In this document: positions 26,248-34,489 of the stretch, piece by piece
How the letters are laid out: every line of letters begins with the position of its first letter
How positions within the stretch are numbered: the stretch's first letter is position 1
NCBI GenBank assembly: GCA_048463395.1
Contig: DBFWPL010000021.1
Coordinates: 62,001-126,000 of the forward strand
Direction: 5' to 3'
DNA: 64,000 bases
Origin: JAGAJR01 sp048463395
GTDB lineage: Bacteria > Pseudomonadota > Alphaproteobacteria > RF32 > CAG-239
Program-made: the position numbers and the translations under genes
Notes under the pieces: model-generated
Databases searched by the model: none
Told to the model about the DNA's origin: nothing
What the model saw: the letters and a program-made list of their open reading frames with translations, nothing else

Positions 26248-27438
26248 ATGATGAAAAAACGAACAATCAAAAGAGGATTAGCTACAATTTCGGCTACAAT
26301 GTTGTTAGGTGTTTCCAGAACGGCGATGTTCAATGTCGCCGATAAGTTTGATATTAGTGATTTTCCTCAAAAAGAAGTTGTTATTCAGGGCGATACAGTT
26401 TCTATGCAAGACTTTTACGATAGGTTGTCATATACGAGGAAAGGCTGGGTTTATAAAAATGAGGATGGAAAGTCTTTAAATGTTGATAGTTTGAGCAGCT
26501 TTGTACCGAAAGATTCTTTAAATCATTTAGCTTATTTAAGTGCAAAGCGGGTGAACCGCATTGATACAGTGCATGTTAAATATGTAGATAATACTTTTAA
26601 GCGGAAAGAAACGGGGAAATATACAAAAAATCCTCAGGATTCTGCGATAATTTATCAGCTTGGGAGTATGGATAGTTTGGTTAATATGCCATCTATGGGA
26701 ATATGTAACTGGGGAAAGATAACCATCAGAGAGTTTCGGGCTGATAATAAGGAACTTCAAGAAAAAGTCGATGTTTATAATGATGAATATAATAAAACTT
26801 ATGATCATGAAGAATGGCACTATCAAAATGGTGTTAAGGGAATACAAAGAGCCGGTCAAAGTTATGAAAATAAATTTGTTGAAGTTTGTATGGATGAAGT
26901 TTCTGCTAATCTGAGACAATTTTTATCACAAAGAAAAAGTTATTTTGAGCATGGAAAAGATTTGAAACGGATTACTCCTCGGTTTAAGTTTTATTCGGAT
27001 TTGATAAAAGAGGGGAAATTGACGCCTGTTGAAAAAATGTCTTCGGAAGAGGCGGAAATAATTGCTAATGGTGTTTTTGATGCTTGGATGAAGGATAAAT
27101 TCGATTTATATGCGAAAAAGAGTGTTTGTCGAACTAAACATATTCTTTCTAAGACTAATTATAATGGAGCATTGGAAAATAAGGAACGTCATCACTCATT
27201 GATGACAGCTTGTTTTACGGTGGATGGGCAAGATTATTATCAATATATTGCTCACAGAGAACAAGAAATGAAAGATCGTTTGTCGGAGAAGGATAAACAA
27301 TTGTTTAAAGCCCTTCTTAAATTAAAACGCAAAAAAATGACTTATTTTGATAAGTTGGAAAAGAACAGAAATGAAAAGGGGCGGACAGCCTACAATATTT
27401 TTCTGGCTAAAAATAAAATTAAAAGTATATTTCGTTAA
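26248..27438 (+). CDS. Putative secreted or anchored HExxH metallopeptidase, uncharacterised
   Basis: Not a named family to me. 396 residues with a basic N-terminus and a short hydrophobic segment (about 10-30, LATISATMLLGVSRTAMF), a possible signal or anchor. His187-Glu-Glu-Trp-His191 is an exact HExxH zinc motif in the context YDHEEWHYQNGVKG, and Asp216-Glu217-Val-Ser-Ala lies 26 residues further, where gluzincin-type peptidases place their third ligand. The C-terminal 120 residues are highly charged and helical (KALLKLKRKKMTYFDKLEK). It has its own promoter and operator-like repeat and stands convergent with a GNAT gene only one base away. An enzymatic role is inferred from the motif alone. 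Confidence 0.72.
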   Translation: MMKKRTIKRGLATISATMLLGVSRTAMFNVADKFDISDFPQKEVVIQGDTVSMQDFYDRLSYTRKGWVYKNEDGKSLNVDSLSSFVPKDSLNHLAYLSAKRVNRIDTVHVKYVDNTFKRKETGKYTKNPQDSAIIYQLGSMDSLVNMPSMGICNWGKITIREFRADNKELQEKVDVYNDEYNKTYDHEEWHYQNGVKGIQRAGQSYENKFVEVCMDEVSANLRQFLSQRKSYFEHGKDLKRITPRFKFYSDLIKEGKLTPVEKMSSEEAEIIANGVFDAWMKDKFDLYAKKSVCRTKHILSKTNYNGALENKERHHSLMTACFTVDGQDYYQYIAHREQEMKDRLSEKDKQLFKALLKLKRKKMTYFDKLEKNRNEKGRTAYNIFLAKNKIKSIFR

Positions 27439-27439
27439 T

Positions 27440-27865
27440 TTAGCGGGACAGGTGTAAAATAGGGTGAGGTTTTCCCGAATCATCCAGTTCGTCTCTTGAA
27501 ATGATTTGAAATCCCCAATGTTGATAAATGGCCAAAGCACGCGGATTTTCTTCATTTACGTCAATTAATTTTATGTCAGGGTTTTGTAAGGCAAAAGAGA
27601 TTAATTCTTTGCCAATTCCCATACCGATATAATTCGGATGAATGAAGAGCATTTCCACTTTGTTTTCGGAAAGTCCGATAAAGCCGCTTAACATGGTTTT
27701 ATCATATATTCCCCAAAGTTTGAGGTGAGAAAGTCCGTATTTGAGAATACATGTTTTGTAAAATTTAATCTCTTTCGGTTTTAGAAAATGATGTGTTGCC
27801 GCAACGGATTTTTCCCAAGTACCAAGGACGTTCTCGTAATCTTTCTCAGAAAGTTCGATAATCAT
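27440..27865 (-). CDS. GNAT family N-acetyltransferase (YjaB-like)
   Basis: Cytosolic acetyl-CoA-dependent acetyltransferase. The start (ENVLGTWEKSVAATHHFL) resembles E. coli YjaB, and the acetyl-CoA pyrophosphate loop is MGIGKELISFAL. The C-terminal ENPRALAIYQHWGFQIISR is typical of GNAT beta6-alpha4. I prefer the ATG at 27865; a TTG one codon before is also open. It follows the Nudix gene by five bases and so is the last gene of a minus-strand operon. Acceptor unknown. Confidence 0.88.
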   Translation of the reverse strand: MIIELSEKDYENVLGTWEKSVAATHHFLKPKEIKFYKTCILKYGLSHLKLWGIYDKTMLSGFIGLSENKVEMLFIHPNYIGMGIGKELISFALQNPDIKLIDVNEENPRALAIYQHWGFQIISRDELDDSGKPHPILHLSR

Positions 27866-27870
27866 CAAGG

Positions 27871-28491
27871 TTATCCGTTGCAGAAACGTTTGATTGTGGT
27901 CATGACTTTTAAATAATATTCTTCGCTGTGCGGAACAAAGTCTGAAACAGTTACGGAACCGGTATGCGGGAGGTATTGATTGTCATCATTTTTCATTAAT
28001 CCGGTTACAAAAACTTTTTCCACTTTATGGTTAAACAGGTTAATCAGGTCATCGACGGAGGCTTCAATAATTCCGTCAACTTCTTCCGGTTGGAGTTTTA
28101 GGTTAGAAATGTTTTTGTCTGTTTCAAACAGATAGGTATGTGCAAATTCACAATTGTTTTCCGGAGATATCTTTTTAGAGGTAAAAAGTTTGGTCAGATT
28201 TTCGGGAGCGATTTTCAGGCCGATTTCTTCTTCTGCTTCACGAATACCGTCTTTGGGTTTTTCTCCCGTTTGAAGATGTCCGGCTACGGAGGTGTCCAGA
28301 AGGCTCGGATAACAGTCTTTTTCTTTGCTTCTTAGTTGCAGCCAGACACGATGATGTCCGTCGGAGGCTTTTTTCACAATCCAGCAATGAAAAGTCATGT
28401 GCCAAAGACCTTCTTTGTGAGCCTGTGATTTGGCAGCCGTTCCGAGCAAGTTCATATTTTCGTCATAAATATCAATTAATTCGTCAGCCAT
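27871..28491 (-). CDS. NUDIX hydrolase of the Idi/YfcD-like type
   Basis: 206-residue Nudix protein resembling isopentenyl-diphosphate isomerase-like and YfcD members. ELIDIYDENMNLLGTAAKSQ, then HMTFHCWIV and LQLRSKEKDCYPSLLDTSVA precede the Nudix helix GHLQTGEKPKDGIREAEEEI with all consensus acidic residues. The usual Cys of true Idi is absent at its position, so a hydrolase role is more likely. The ATG at 28491 has AAGGAG seven bases upstream. It starts 10 bases after the TPR-methyltransferase gene. Confidence 0.9.
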   Translation of the reverse strand: MADELIDIYDENMNLLGTAAKSQAHKEGLWHMTFHCWIVKKASDGHHRVWLQLRSKEKDCYPSLLDTSVAGHLQTGEKPKDGIREAEEEIGLKIAPENLTKLFTSKKISPENNCEFAHTYLFETDKNISNLKLQPEEVDGIIEASVDDLINLFNHKVEKVFVTGLMKNDDNQYLPHTGSVTVSDFVPHSEEYYLKVMTTIKRFCNG

Positions 28492-28501
28492 ATCTAACTC
28501 C

Positions 28502-30235
28502 TTATTCTGCCAAGTAAATTCTGCCTTCAACGTTTTTACCGTTTTCTTGTCTCAAAATTATTTTTTTATCTTTGATATGAGTGTAACCGGTGCTTTTTAA
28601 CAAATCATTAATGTAATCGGGGTTGTGTTGGCAACGTCCGGTCTCAGAAAGTGAAAAATCGGGAATTTGTCGGTTTTCTTCAATGGAAAAAGCCAGACGG
28701 GAAGGGAAAATCATCTGAAAAATGTCATTCAAGTCTCCGATATAGCCGAAAACATCAGCGGCAATGAACAGGTCGGCGTCTGGTTTGTTTTGCAAAAATT
28801 CTTTGATTCCGGAATGAATCAGTTCTTTGTAGATTCCTTTTCTTCCGGCTTTTTCGAGCATTTTTTCGGAGATATCCACGCCGATAAGTTCGGTGCTAGC
28901 GGTTTTATAAGCTTCGCCAACAAGCCCCGTGCCACATCCAAGATCCACAACGGTACCTTTAACATCTCCCGTAAGGTTTCTAAGCTCTCGAACAACGTTG
29001 TAACCAATATTTTTGAGAACCAACTCATAATTATCAGCGAAAGTGTCAAAAAGCTTTTGGCTATAAATTTCAGTATCCGCAATTTTTTCTCCTTTGAGTG
29101 AGGCGGTTGTGTGGTGGGCAAAAACATTCTCAGGGGATTGCTTTAACCAGTTTTCTGCAATTTTTAAGGCTTTTTCTTTGTCGGAACGGCTGAGAAGGAT
29201 AATCGTTTCGGCAATGTTTACGGAAAACTCTTCCTGTTCCGGTTTCTTGAGCAAAGCATTGAAGAACAAGCCCAAGGCTTCTTCGTATTCTCCGAAGTCT
29301 TTTAAAATAATGCCCAGATTGTTGCTTATTTCCGGAATATTCGGGTTTAAAATGACGGCATTGCGATATTCTTCCAATGCTTCGTGCAGACGTTTTTCCC
29401 GGTAAAGCATGTCCGCATAATTCAATCGAGCGTCAATGTCATTAGGATTCAAATCCAGAGCTTTTTTATATAACGGTTCGGCTCGGTCGAAATTTCCGTC
29501 TTCGCTCTCGATATTGGCCAGATTTATCAGGGCAGGGACTGTTTCTCCCAAAGACAAGGCTTCTTTGAATTTTTGTTTGGCAGAGTGGGTTTGTTTTTGT
29601 GTAAGCAAGATTGTGCCAATCCGGACTTTGATTTCGGCATTGTCGGGAGCCAGTTGTTCCGCCTGTTTGAAATAATGCAAGGCTTCGTCCAAACAGCCGT
29701 TGTTAAAATTTATTTCCCCAAGATAAAAGAAGACCAGCGGTTCACTGCTGAATTTTATACTCAAATCTTTTAATGCGGAAATGTCTTTTTTCATCATTGC
29801 CAGATTTAACAGCGGTTCGGCATAAGCGTTATCCAGTTGTATGGCTTGTTTATATGCTTTTTCGGCTTGTTCTGGTTGATTAAGGTTTTCATATATGCTG
29901 CCGATGTTGTTATATGCTTCCTTGAGATTCGGTTTCAGAGCCAGGGCTTTATTATATGCGTCCAAAGCTTCCACGGGTTTTCCCCAAAGGTTTAAGGATA
30001 CGCCTAAATTAAAATAAAACGGGGCAAAGTCCGGAGATTGGTTGATCGCTTTGGTGAAAAGAGCCGCTGCTTCTTCATGAATGCCTTTGGCTTGAGCAAT
30101 CAATCCTAATAGGTTGAGTACGTCGGGATGCTGGGGAGCGGTTTCCAAAATCTGACGGTAAATTTGCTCGGCTTCATTTAAATAACCTTCTTCATGAAGC
30201 CGGACAGCCCGCTGAAACAATAAATCATAACCCAT
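28502..30235 (-). CDS. TPR-repeat protein with C-terminal SAM-dependent methyltransferase
   Basis: 577 residues. The first about 385 consist of tandem tetratricopeptide repeats (for example YNNIGSIYENLNQPEQAEKA and ARLNYADMLYREKRLHEALE), a protein-binding scaffold. The last about 190 form a class I methyltransferase with motif I VVDLGCGTGLVGEA and post-I GVDISEKMLEKA. Such TPR-methyltransferase fusions are common in Alphaproteobacteria; targets are unknown, with protein or small-molecule methylation both possible. The ATG at 30235 has AGGAGA seven bases upstream. First gene of the operon with Nudix and GNAT, divergent from rpsD. Confidence 0.9.
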   Translation of the reverse strand: MGYDLLFQRAVRLHEEGYLNEAEQIYRQILETAPQHPDVLNLLGLIAQAKGIHEEAAALFTKAINQSPDFAPFYFNLGVSLNLWGKPVEALDAYNKALALKPNLKEAYNNIGSIYENLNQPEQAEKAYKQAIQLDNAYAEPLLNLAMMKKDISALKDLSIKFSSEPLVFFYLGEINFNNGCLDEALHYFKQAEQLAPDNAEIKVRIGTILLTQKQTHSAKQKFKEALSLGETVPALINLANIESEDGNFDRAEPLYKKALDLNPNDIDARLNYADMLYREKRLHEALEEYRNAVILNPNIPEISNNLGIILKDFGEYEEALGLFFNALLKKPEQEEFSVNIAETIILLSRSDKEKALKIAENWLKQSPENVFAHHTTASLKGEKIADTEIYSQKLFDTFADNYELVLKNIGYNVVRELRNLTGDVKGTVVDLGCGTGLVGEAYKTASTELIGVDISEKMLEKAGRKGIYKELIHSGIKEFLQNKPDADLFIAADVFGYIGDLNDIFQMIFPSRLAFSIEENRQIPDFSLSETGRCQHNPDYINDLLKSTGYTHIKDKKIILRQENGKNVEGRIYLAE

Positions 30236-30300
30236 GAAATTTCTCCTGCCGCATATTGTAAGCATAAAGGATAGAAAAATCCAGAGGTCTGTGTAAAATT

Positions 30301-30330
30301 TTGCTTGAAATTATGGAAAAAATGTAATAA
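30301..30330 (+). promoter_or_regulatory. Candidate rpsD promoter
   Basis: TTGCTT (30301-30306), 18 bases, TAATAA (30325-30330). The transcript would carry a leader of about 100 bases containing CGGGA (30346 onward) that can pair with a downstream TCCCG, a possible but unproven S4 autoregulatory element. Confidence 0.35.
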
Positions 30331-30436
30331 ATTGCCGATACTTTCGGGAAAGTGGGCAGAAAATGTCCCGTTTGGCGTTTAAGAACCAAAACTACCGAGA
30401 CAATAATGTTAATAAAAAAATAAAAGGAAAATTTTA

Positions 30437-31051
30437 ATGAAAAGTATTGTTTCAGCAAAGAAAAAGACAAACCGTCGTTATGGTGCGAATTTGTGGGGCG
30501 ATCCGAAAAGCCCTTTAAACAAAAGAGAATATGCTCCGGGTCAACATGGTCAGAGAAGAAAAAAACAGACTGACTATGGTGAGCAATTGTATGCAAAACA
30601 AAAATTGAAAACATATTATGGCAACATTTCCGAGAAACAGTTCCATAAATATTATGTTGAAGCTATCAGAAGAGCAGGCGATGCCGCCGAAAACCTTATC
30701 GGTTTGTTGGAATCCCGTTTGGACAACTTGGTTTACAAAGCTAAATTTGCTTCAACCGTATTTGCTGCTCGTCAGTTCGTAAACCACGGTCATGTTACCG
30801 TTAACGGCAAAAAAGTTAACATTCCTTCTTATATGGTTAAAGTTGGCGATGTTATTGAAGTTCGTGAGAAATCCAAACAGCTTCCTATCGTTATTGCAGC
30901 TGTTGAAGCTTCTACCAGAGATGTTCCGGGATATTTGGAAGTAGATAACAAAAAATTGACAGCCAAATATTCGTTTATGCCTAAGTTTGACGATGTTCCT
31001 TATGGTGCTGTTATGGAACCAAACCTGGTTATCGAATTCTACTCAAGATAA
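30437..31051 (+). CDS. rpsD: 30S ribosomal protein S4
   Basis: Primary 16S rRNA-binding protein that nucleates 30S assembly. Conserved N-terminus (RRYGANLWGDPKSPL, YAPGQHGQRRKK) and the S4 RNA-binding domain with ESRLDNLVYKAKFAST and RQFVNHGHVTVNGKKVN. 204 aa is normal. AAAGGAAAA precedes the ATG. It is monocistronic, as in most Alphaproteobacteria. No zinc-binding Cys residues are seen, so it is the C-minus form. Confidence 0.98.
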   Translation: MKSIVSAKKKTNRRYGANLWGDPKSPLNKREYAPGQHGQRRKKQTDYGEQLYAKQKLKTYYGNISEKQFHKYYVEAIRRAGDAAENLIGLLESRLDNLVYKAKFASTVFAARQFVNHGHVTVNGKKVNIPSYMVKVGDVIEVREKSKQLPIVIAAVEASTRDVPGYLEVDNKKLTAKYSFMPKFDDVPYGAVMEPNLVIEFYSR

Positions 31052-31070
31052 GAACTTTTCTTGTCAGTTC

Positions 31071-31106
31071 AAATCCCCGAGACCTGTGCAAGTCCGGGGA
31101 TTTTTG
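31071..31106 (+). terminator. Terminator after rpsD
   Basis: AAATCCCCG (31071-31079) pairs with CGGGGATTT (31095-31103), extended inside by GAC/GTC, followed by T residues. Confidence 0.88.
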
Positions 31107-31179
31107 CTTTAAATATCATTTTTTTTATGTTTATATGTTGGGTAGTAGATGTTGTTTTTGTAACAAGGATATAAAACAA

Positions 31180-33420
31180 ATGCATGATGTTATTATTGAT
31201 GCTCCAAATCAAACGATTTCGATAAAAAATAAAAGACTCGGAAGACCGAGAAAAAAACGCAATTGGGGCGTATATTTGTTTGATTGGCTGGTTAAGGGGC
31301 TGATGCTGTCATTGCTTCTCAGTATTAATTTTGTTTTATATTCAACATCCGGAAATTATAAACTTTTTCCTTCCGATTATATGCTTGCTCCTGAAATATT
31401 ATATATATTGGCAGGGATATTCAGCGTTGTTATCGGAATTTTGTTTTTGGTTTCATTTTCTTCGTTTTTTCAAAATTTAATCAGCTCTTTTGTTGTGGCC
31501 GGTTTTGTTTTGGCGATGTTAAACCAATTCGCGTTATTTGATAAAACATCTATTCTTGCGGTTTGGGCGGAACAATATTTCGGGGCCGGTCCGGCTCAAT
31601 ATTTTGTGGGAATTTCACATATTGTTTTGGCGGTTGCCGCCGGGGTTTGTTTTTTTGTTTTTCTGGTTATGGCATCTAATCAGAATATTGCCTATTTTAC
31701 GGGTATCTTATTGATTGTTTTTGTCGGAATACTGGCTGATGCGTATTTGCTGAAAGATAAGCAAGAAGCTTATAAAGTTGTTTATGACAATAAACTTCAG
31801 GGAGAGCAGGAAAAAGGCAAAAAATTTATTTATATCTTTTTGCCGAACGCGGCCGGATATAATTATCTGGAAGATATGAAAGAAACAAACACCAATTCCG
31901 ACACTATCCAGAAAACAATGGATATTATGCTGGCTTTTTATGCCAAAAATAATTTTATGTTCTATCCGAATGCATATGTTACGGAATTGGATCCGTTTAT
32001 GAATATGGTAAAAAGCTTTAATAATATAAACAAAAAAGAAGCGGAAGCTTTCACTCTTAAAAACGTAATGATGAACGGGTATTGGAATTTTGACAATATC
32101 AGCGACGAGTATGTCTATTTGAAAGACAATCATTTATTTGATACGTTTCGTAAAGCCAAATACCGGATTTCGGCTTATCAATCCCGGGGAATTGACATGT
32201 GCCATAAAAACAATGAAATCGCCGTGGATAAATGTGTCGAAAAAGTTAATACTCCGATTAACTTTGATGTTTTGAATGTTTCCGAAACGGAAAAAATAAT
32301 TGTTTTATTTTCGCAATGGATAAACAGTACAGGTTTATTCCCTGATAGATCAATGCTTTATACCTTGCTAAAAGCCGTTACAAATTCAGATGAACTTCCT
32401 CTGGTCGGAATACCTTATGACGGTTTGTATGTGGTTGATTCTCTTAATTCTCTGGATATGGCTGCAGAGGATATTCTTAGAGACAAAGGCAACAGGGCAT
32501 ATTTTGTGTTTGTTGACTTACCGTCAGATATGTTTGTTTATAATGAATTCTGTAAAGTAAAAAATCCGTCTAAATGGCTGGCAATGGAAAGTCTTCCGTG
32601 GATAGTCAACAAAAACCTTTATAACAAGAGAAATGCCTATATGGAACAGACGGAATGTTTGTATGGTAAATTGGAAGAGTTTCTGGGGAAGCTTAATAAA
32701 AACGGAAAACTTGACGATTCAGTCATTGTTATTCAGGGTGTGAGTGGTGCGGATGATTTACGCAATGTTCTTGATACCAGAAACTTTGTGGCTGATTTTA
32801 AAAATAAACGTATGGTTACCATGGCTATTCGTGATCCTTTGAAGAAGAAATTTTCTTTGGACTATGATGTTTGTTCGGCTTCGGATATTGTTAAACAATA
32901 TTTATATAAGAAGGGAAAATGTCAGGAATTAGCATTTATGGAAATGCATGACGGTGCCAAAAATGAAATTAAAGATGCATTAAAGGAACTGACTGTTTCT
33001 CAGGAAAACTTAAATAAGGCAATGGTTGTGTTTGACAGTTGGTATAAAGATTGGGAGAAAGCTAGCAAAATCAAAGTGGCACCTAATTTATTGAAATCAA
33101 GATTGACACCTCCGGGATTTGTTCCAAAAATGCAATTGCCTGAAAATGAGCCGGAAACGGCAAATGATAATTCTGAGGCTGTTCCTGCCAAAGGTGCTGC
33201 TGAAGAGGAAAATGCAGCAGAAGAAGAACAGGTAACGGATATTGTCGAAGAAGTTAATCTCGGAGAAGTCAAGGTTTTGGAAAAACCGGTTGAGATTGTT
33301 CCGGAAGATGAGGTTCAGGATTTTGGCAGTATGATGGCTAATGAGCCGATTGAGGAGGACAGTTCTCTGCCGGCAAATGATAATTCAAGTAAAGTGTTGG
33401 AAGAGGCGGCTACAAAATAG
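31180..33420 (+). CDS. Membrane protein with degenerate sulfatase/LtaS-like ectodomain
   Basis: 746 residues. After a basic cytosolic start about five transmembrane helices occupy roughly residues 32-190, then a periplasmic domain with the strand order of the sulfatase/alkaline-phosphatase fold found in LTA synthase and phosphoethanolamine transferases. The fold marks are KFIYIFLPNAAGYN (normally an acidic metal ligand and Thr nucleophile), an NRAYFVFVDLPSDMF strand (normally with His) and DDSVIVIQGVSGAD (normally a D-H-G metal site). None of the expected ligands is present, so it looks like a pseudoenzyme. The last about 100 residues are acidic, low-complexity and repeat the ANDNS motif. Start ATG 31180 has AAGGA nine bases upstream; an ATG at 31135 lies in frame. 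It precedes yejE by seven bases. Confidence 0.75.
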   Translation: MHDVIIDAPNQTISIKNKRLGRPRKKRNWGVYLFDWLVKGLMLSLLLSINFVLYSTSGNYKLFPSDYMLAPEILYILAGIFSVVIGILFLVSFSSFFQNLISSFVVAGFVLAMLNQFALFDKTSILAVWAEQYFGAGPAQYFVGISHIVLAVAAGVCFFVFLVMASNQNIAYFTGILLIVFVGILADAYLLKDKQEAYKVVYDNKLQGEQEKGKKFIYIFLPNAAGYNYLEDMKETNTNSDTIQKTMDIMLAFYAKNNFMFYPNAYVTELDPFMNMVKSFNNINKKEAEAFTLKNVMMNGYWNFDNISDEYVYLKDNHLFDTFRKAKYRISAYQSRGIDMCHKNNEIAVDKCVEKVNTPINFDVLNVSETEKIIVLFSQWINSTGLFPDRSMLYTLLKAVTNSDELPLVGIPYDGLYVVDSLNSLDMAAEDILRDKGNRAYFVFVDLPSDMFVYNEFCKVKNPSKWLAMESLPWIVNKNLYNKRNAYMEQTECLYGKLEEFLGKLNKNGKLDDSVIVIQGVSGADDLRNVLDTRNFVADFKNKRMVTMAIRDPLKKKFSLDYDVCSASDIVKQYLYKKGKCQELAFMEMHDGAKNEIKDALKELTVSQENLNKAMVVFDSWYKDWEKASKIKVAPNLLKSRLTPPGFVPKMQLPENEPETANDNSEAVPAKGAAEEENAAEEEQVTDIVEEVNLGEVKVLEKPVEIVPEDEVQDFGSMMANEPIEEDSSLPANDNSSKVLEEAATK

Positions 33421-33427
33421 TTTCGGA

Positions 33428-34489
33428 ATGATGGTTTTGTTTGCAAAGGCTAAGAGTAAAATATTTGGAAAAATTTCTCCTATAACCCAACGGAGAATAC
33501 ATGCTTTCAAAAAAAATAAACGGGCATATTTTAGCTTTGTGATGTTTGTAATTATCTTTCTTTTAAGTTTGTGTTCTGAATTAATTTCAAATGATAAACC
33601 ATTGATTCTAAAATATAAAAATTCTTTTTATTTTCCGACTTTTGTTGAGTATTCCGATGCTGATTTTGGCGGGGATTTTCCAACATCGGCAGATTATAAA
33701 GATCCGTACCTCAGTCATAATATTCGAGAAAACGGCTGGATGGTGTTTCCGTTAATACCGTTTTCATTCAATACTGTGGATTATGAGTTGGATGTTCCGG
33801 CTCCCGCTGCTCCAAGCAAAACGCATTGGTTAGGGACTGATGAGGAAGGGCGGGATATTTTGGCCAGAGTGCTGTATGGATTGAGGTTATCCATTGTTTT
33901 TGCGTTTATTTTGACGATTGTTTCTTCTCTTATCGGGGTGTTTGTCGGTGCAATACAGGGATATTTCGGCGGGAAAATAGATATTGTTATGCAACGCTTT
34001 TTGGAAATTTGGGAATCTTTGCCGCAGCTGTTTATATTAATTATTGTTTCCAGTATTTTTGTTCCGACGTTTTGGACGCTTTTATTTATTTTGTTGTTCT
34101 TTTCCTGGACTAATTTGACAAGTGTGGTTCGGGCGGAGTTTCTGAGAACTCGGAATTTTGAATTTGTACGGGCAGCCAAGGCTTTGGGTGTTGGTAATTT
34201 TCGCATTATTTACAGGCATATTTTGCCTAATGCAATTATTGCAACAATTACGTTTGTGCCGTTTATTTTATCGGAAGCGATTGTTTCTCTGACGGCATTG
34301 GATTTTCTGGGGTTAGGGCTTCCCTCCGAGTATCCGTCATTAGGAGATTTGGTTCGTCAGGGAAAGGATAACCTTCAGGCTCCCTGGATTGGCATAACCA
34401 TTTTTATTGTGCTTTCTACTCTTTTGACTTTGCTTATTTTTATCGGCGAAGGGGTGAGGGATGCCTATGATGCAAGGAAGAACAAATAA
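33428..34489 (+). CDS. yejE: Peptide ABC transporter permease, YejE/DppC type
   Basis: Inner-membrane permease subunit of a peptide importer (YejABEF imports microcin C and antimicrobial peptides in enterics). After one N-terminal helix comes a 110-residue periplasmic loop, then HWLGTDEEGRDILARVLYGL, the hallmark of the DppC/YejE group, and the EAA loop AAKALGVGNFRIIYRHILPN. About six helices, 353 aa. The start is one of two adjacent ATGs (33428, 33431). It overlaps yejF by one base. The substrate-binding yejA and partner permease yejB are not beside it. Confidence 0.93.
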   Translation: MMVLFAKAKSKIFGKISPITQRRIHAFKKNKRAYFSFVMFVIIFLLSLCSELISNDKPLILKYKNSFYFPTFVEYSDADFGGDFPTSADYKDPYLSHNIRENGWMVFPLIPFSFNTVDYELDVPAPAAPSKTHWLGTDEEGRDILARVLYGLRLSIVFAFILTIVSSLIGVFVGAIQGYFGGKIDIVMQRFLEIWESLPQLFILIIVSSIFVPTFWTLLFILLFFSWTNLTSVVRAEFLRTRNFEFVRAAKALGVGNFRIIYRHILPNAIIATITFVPFILSEAIVSLTALDFLGLGLPSEYPSLGDLVRQGKDNLQAPWIGITIFIVLSTLLTLLIFIGEGVRDAYDARKNK

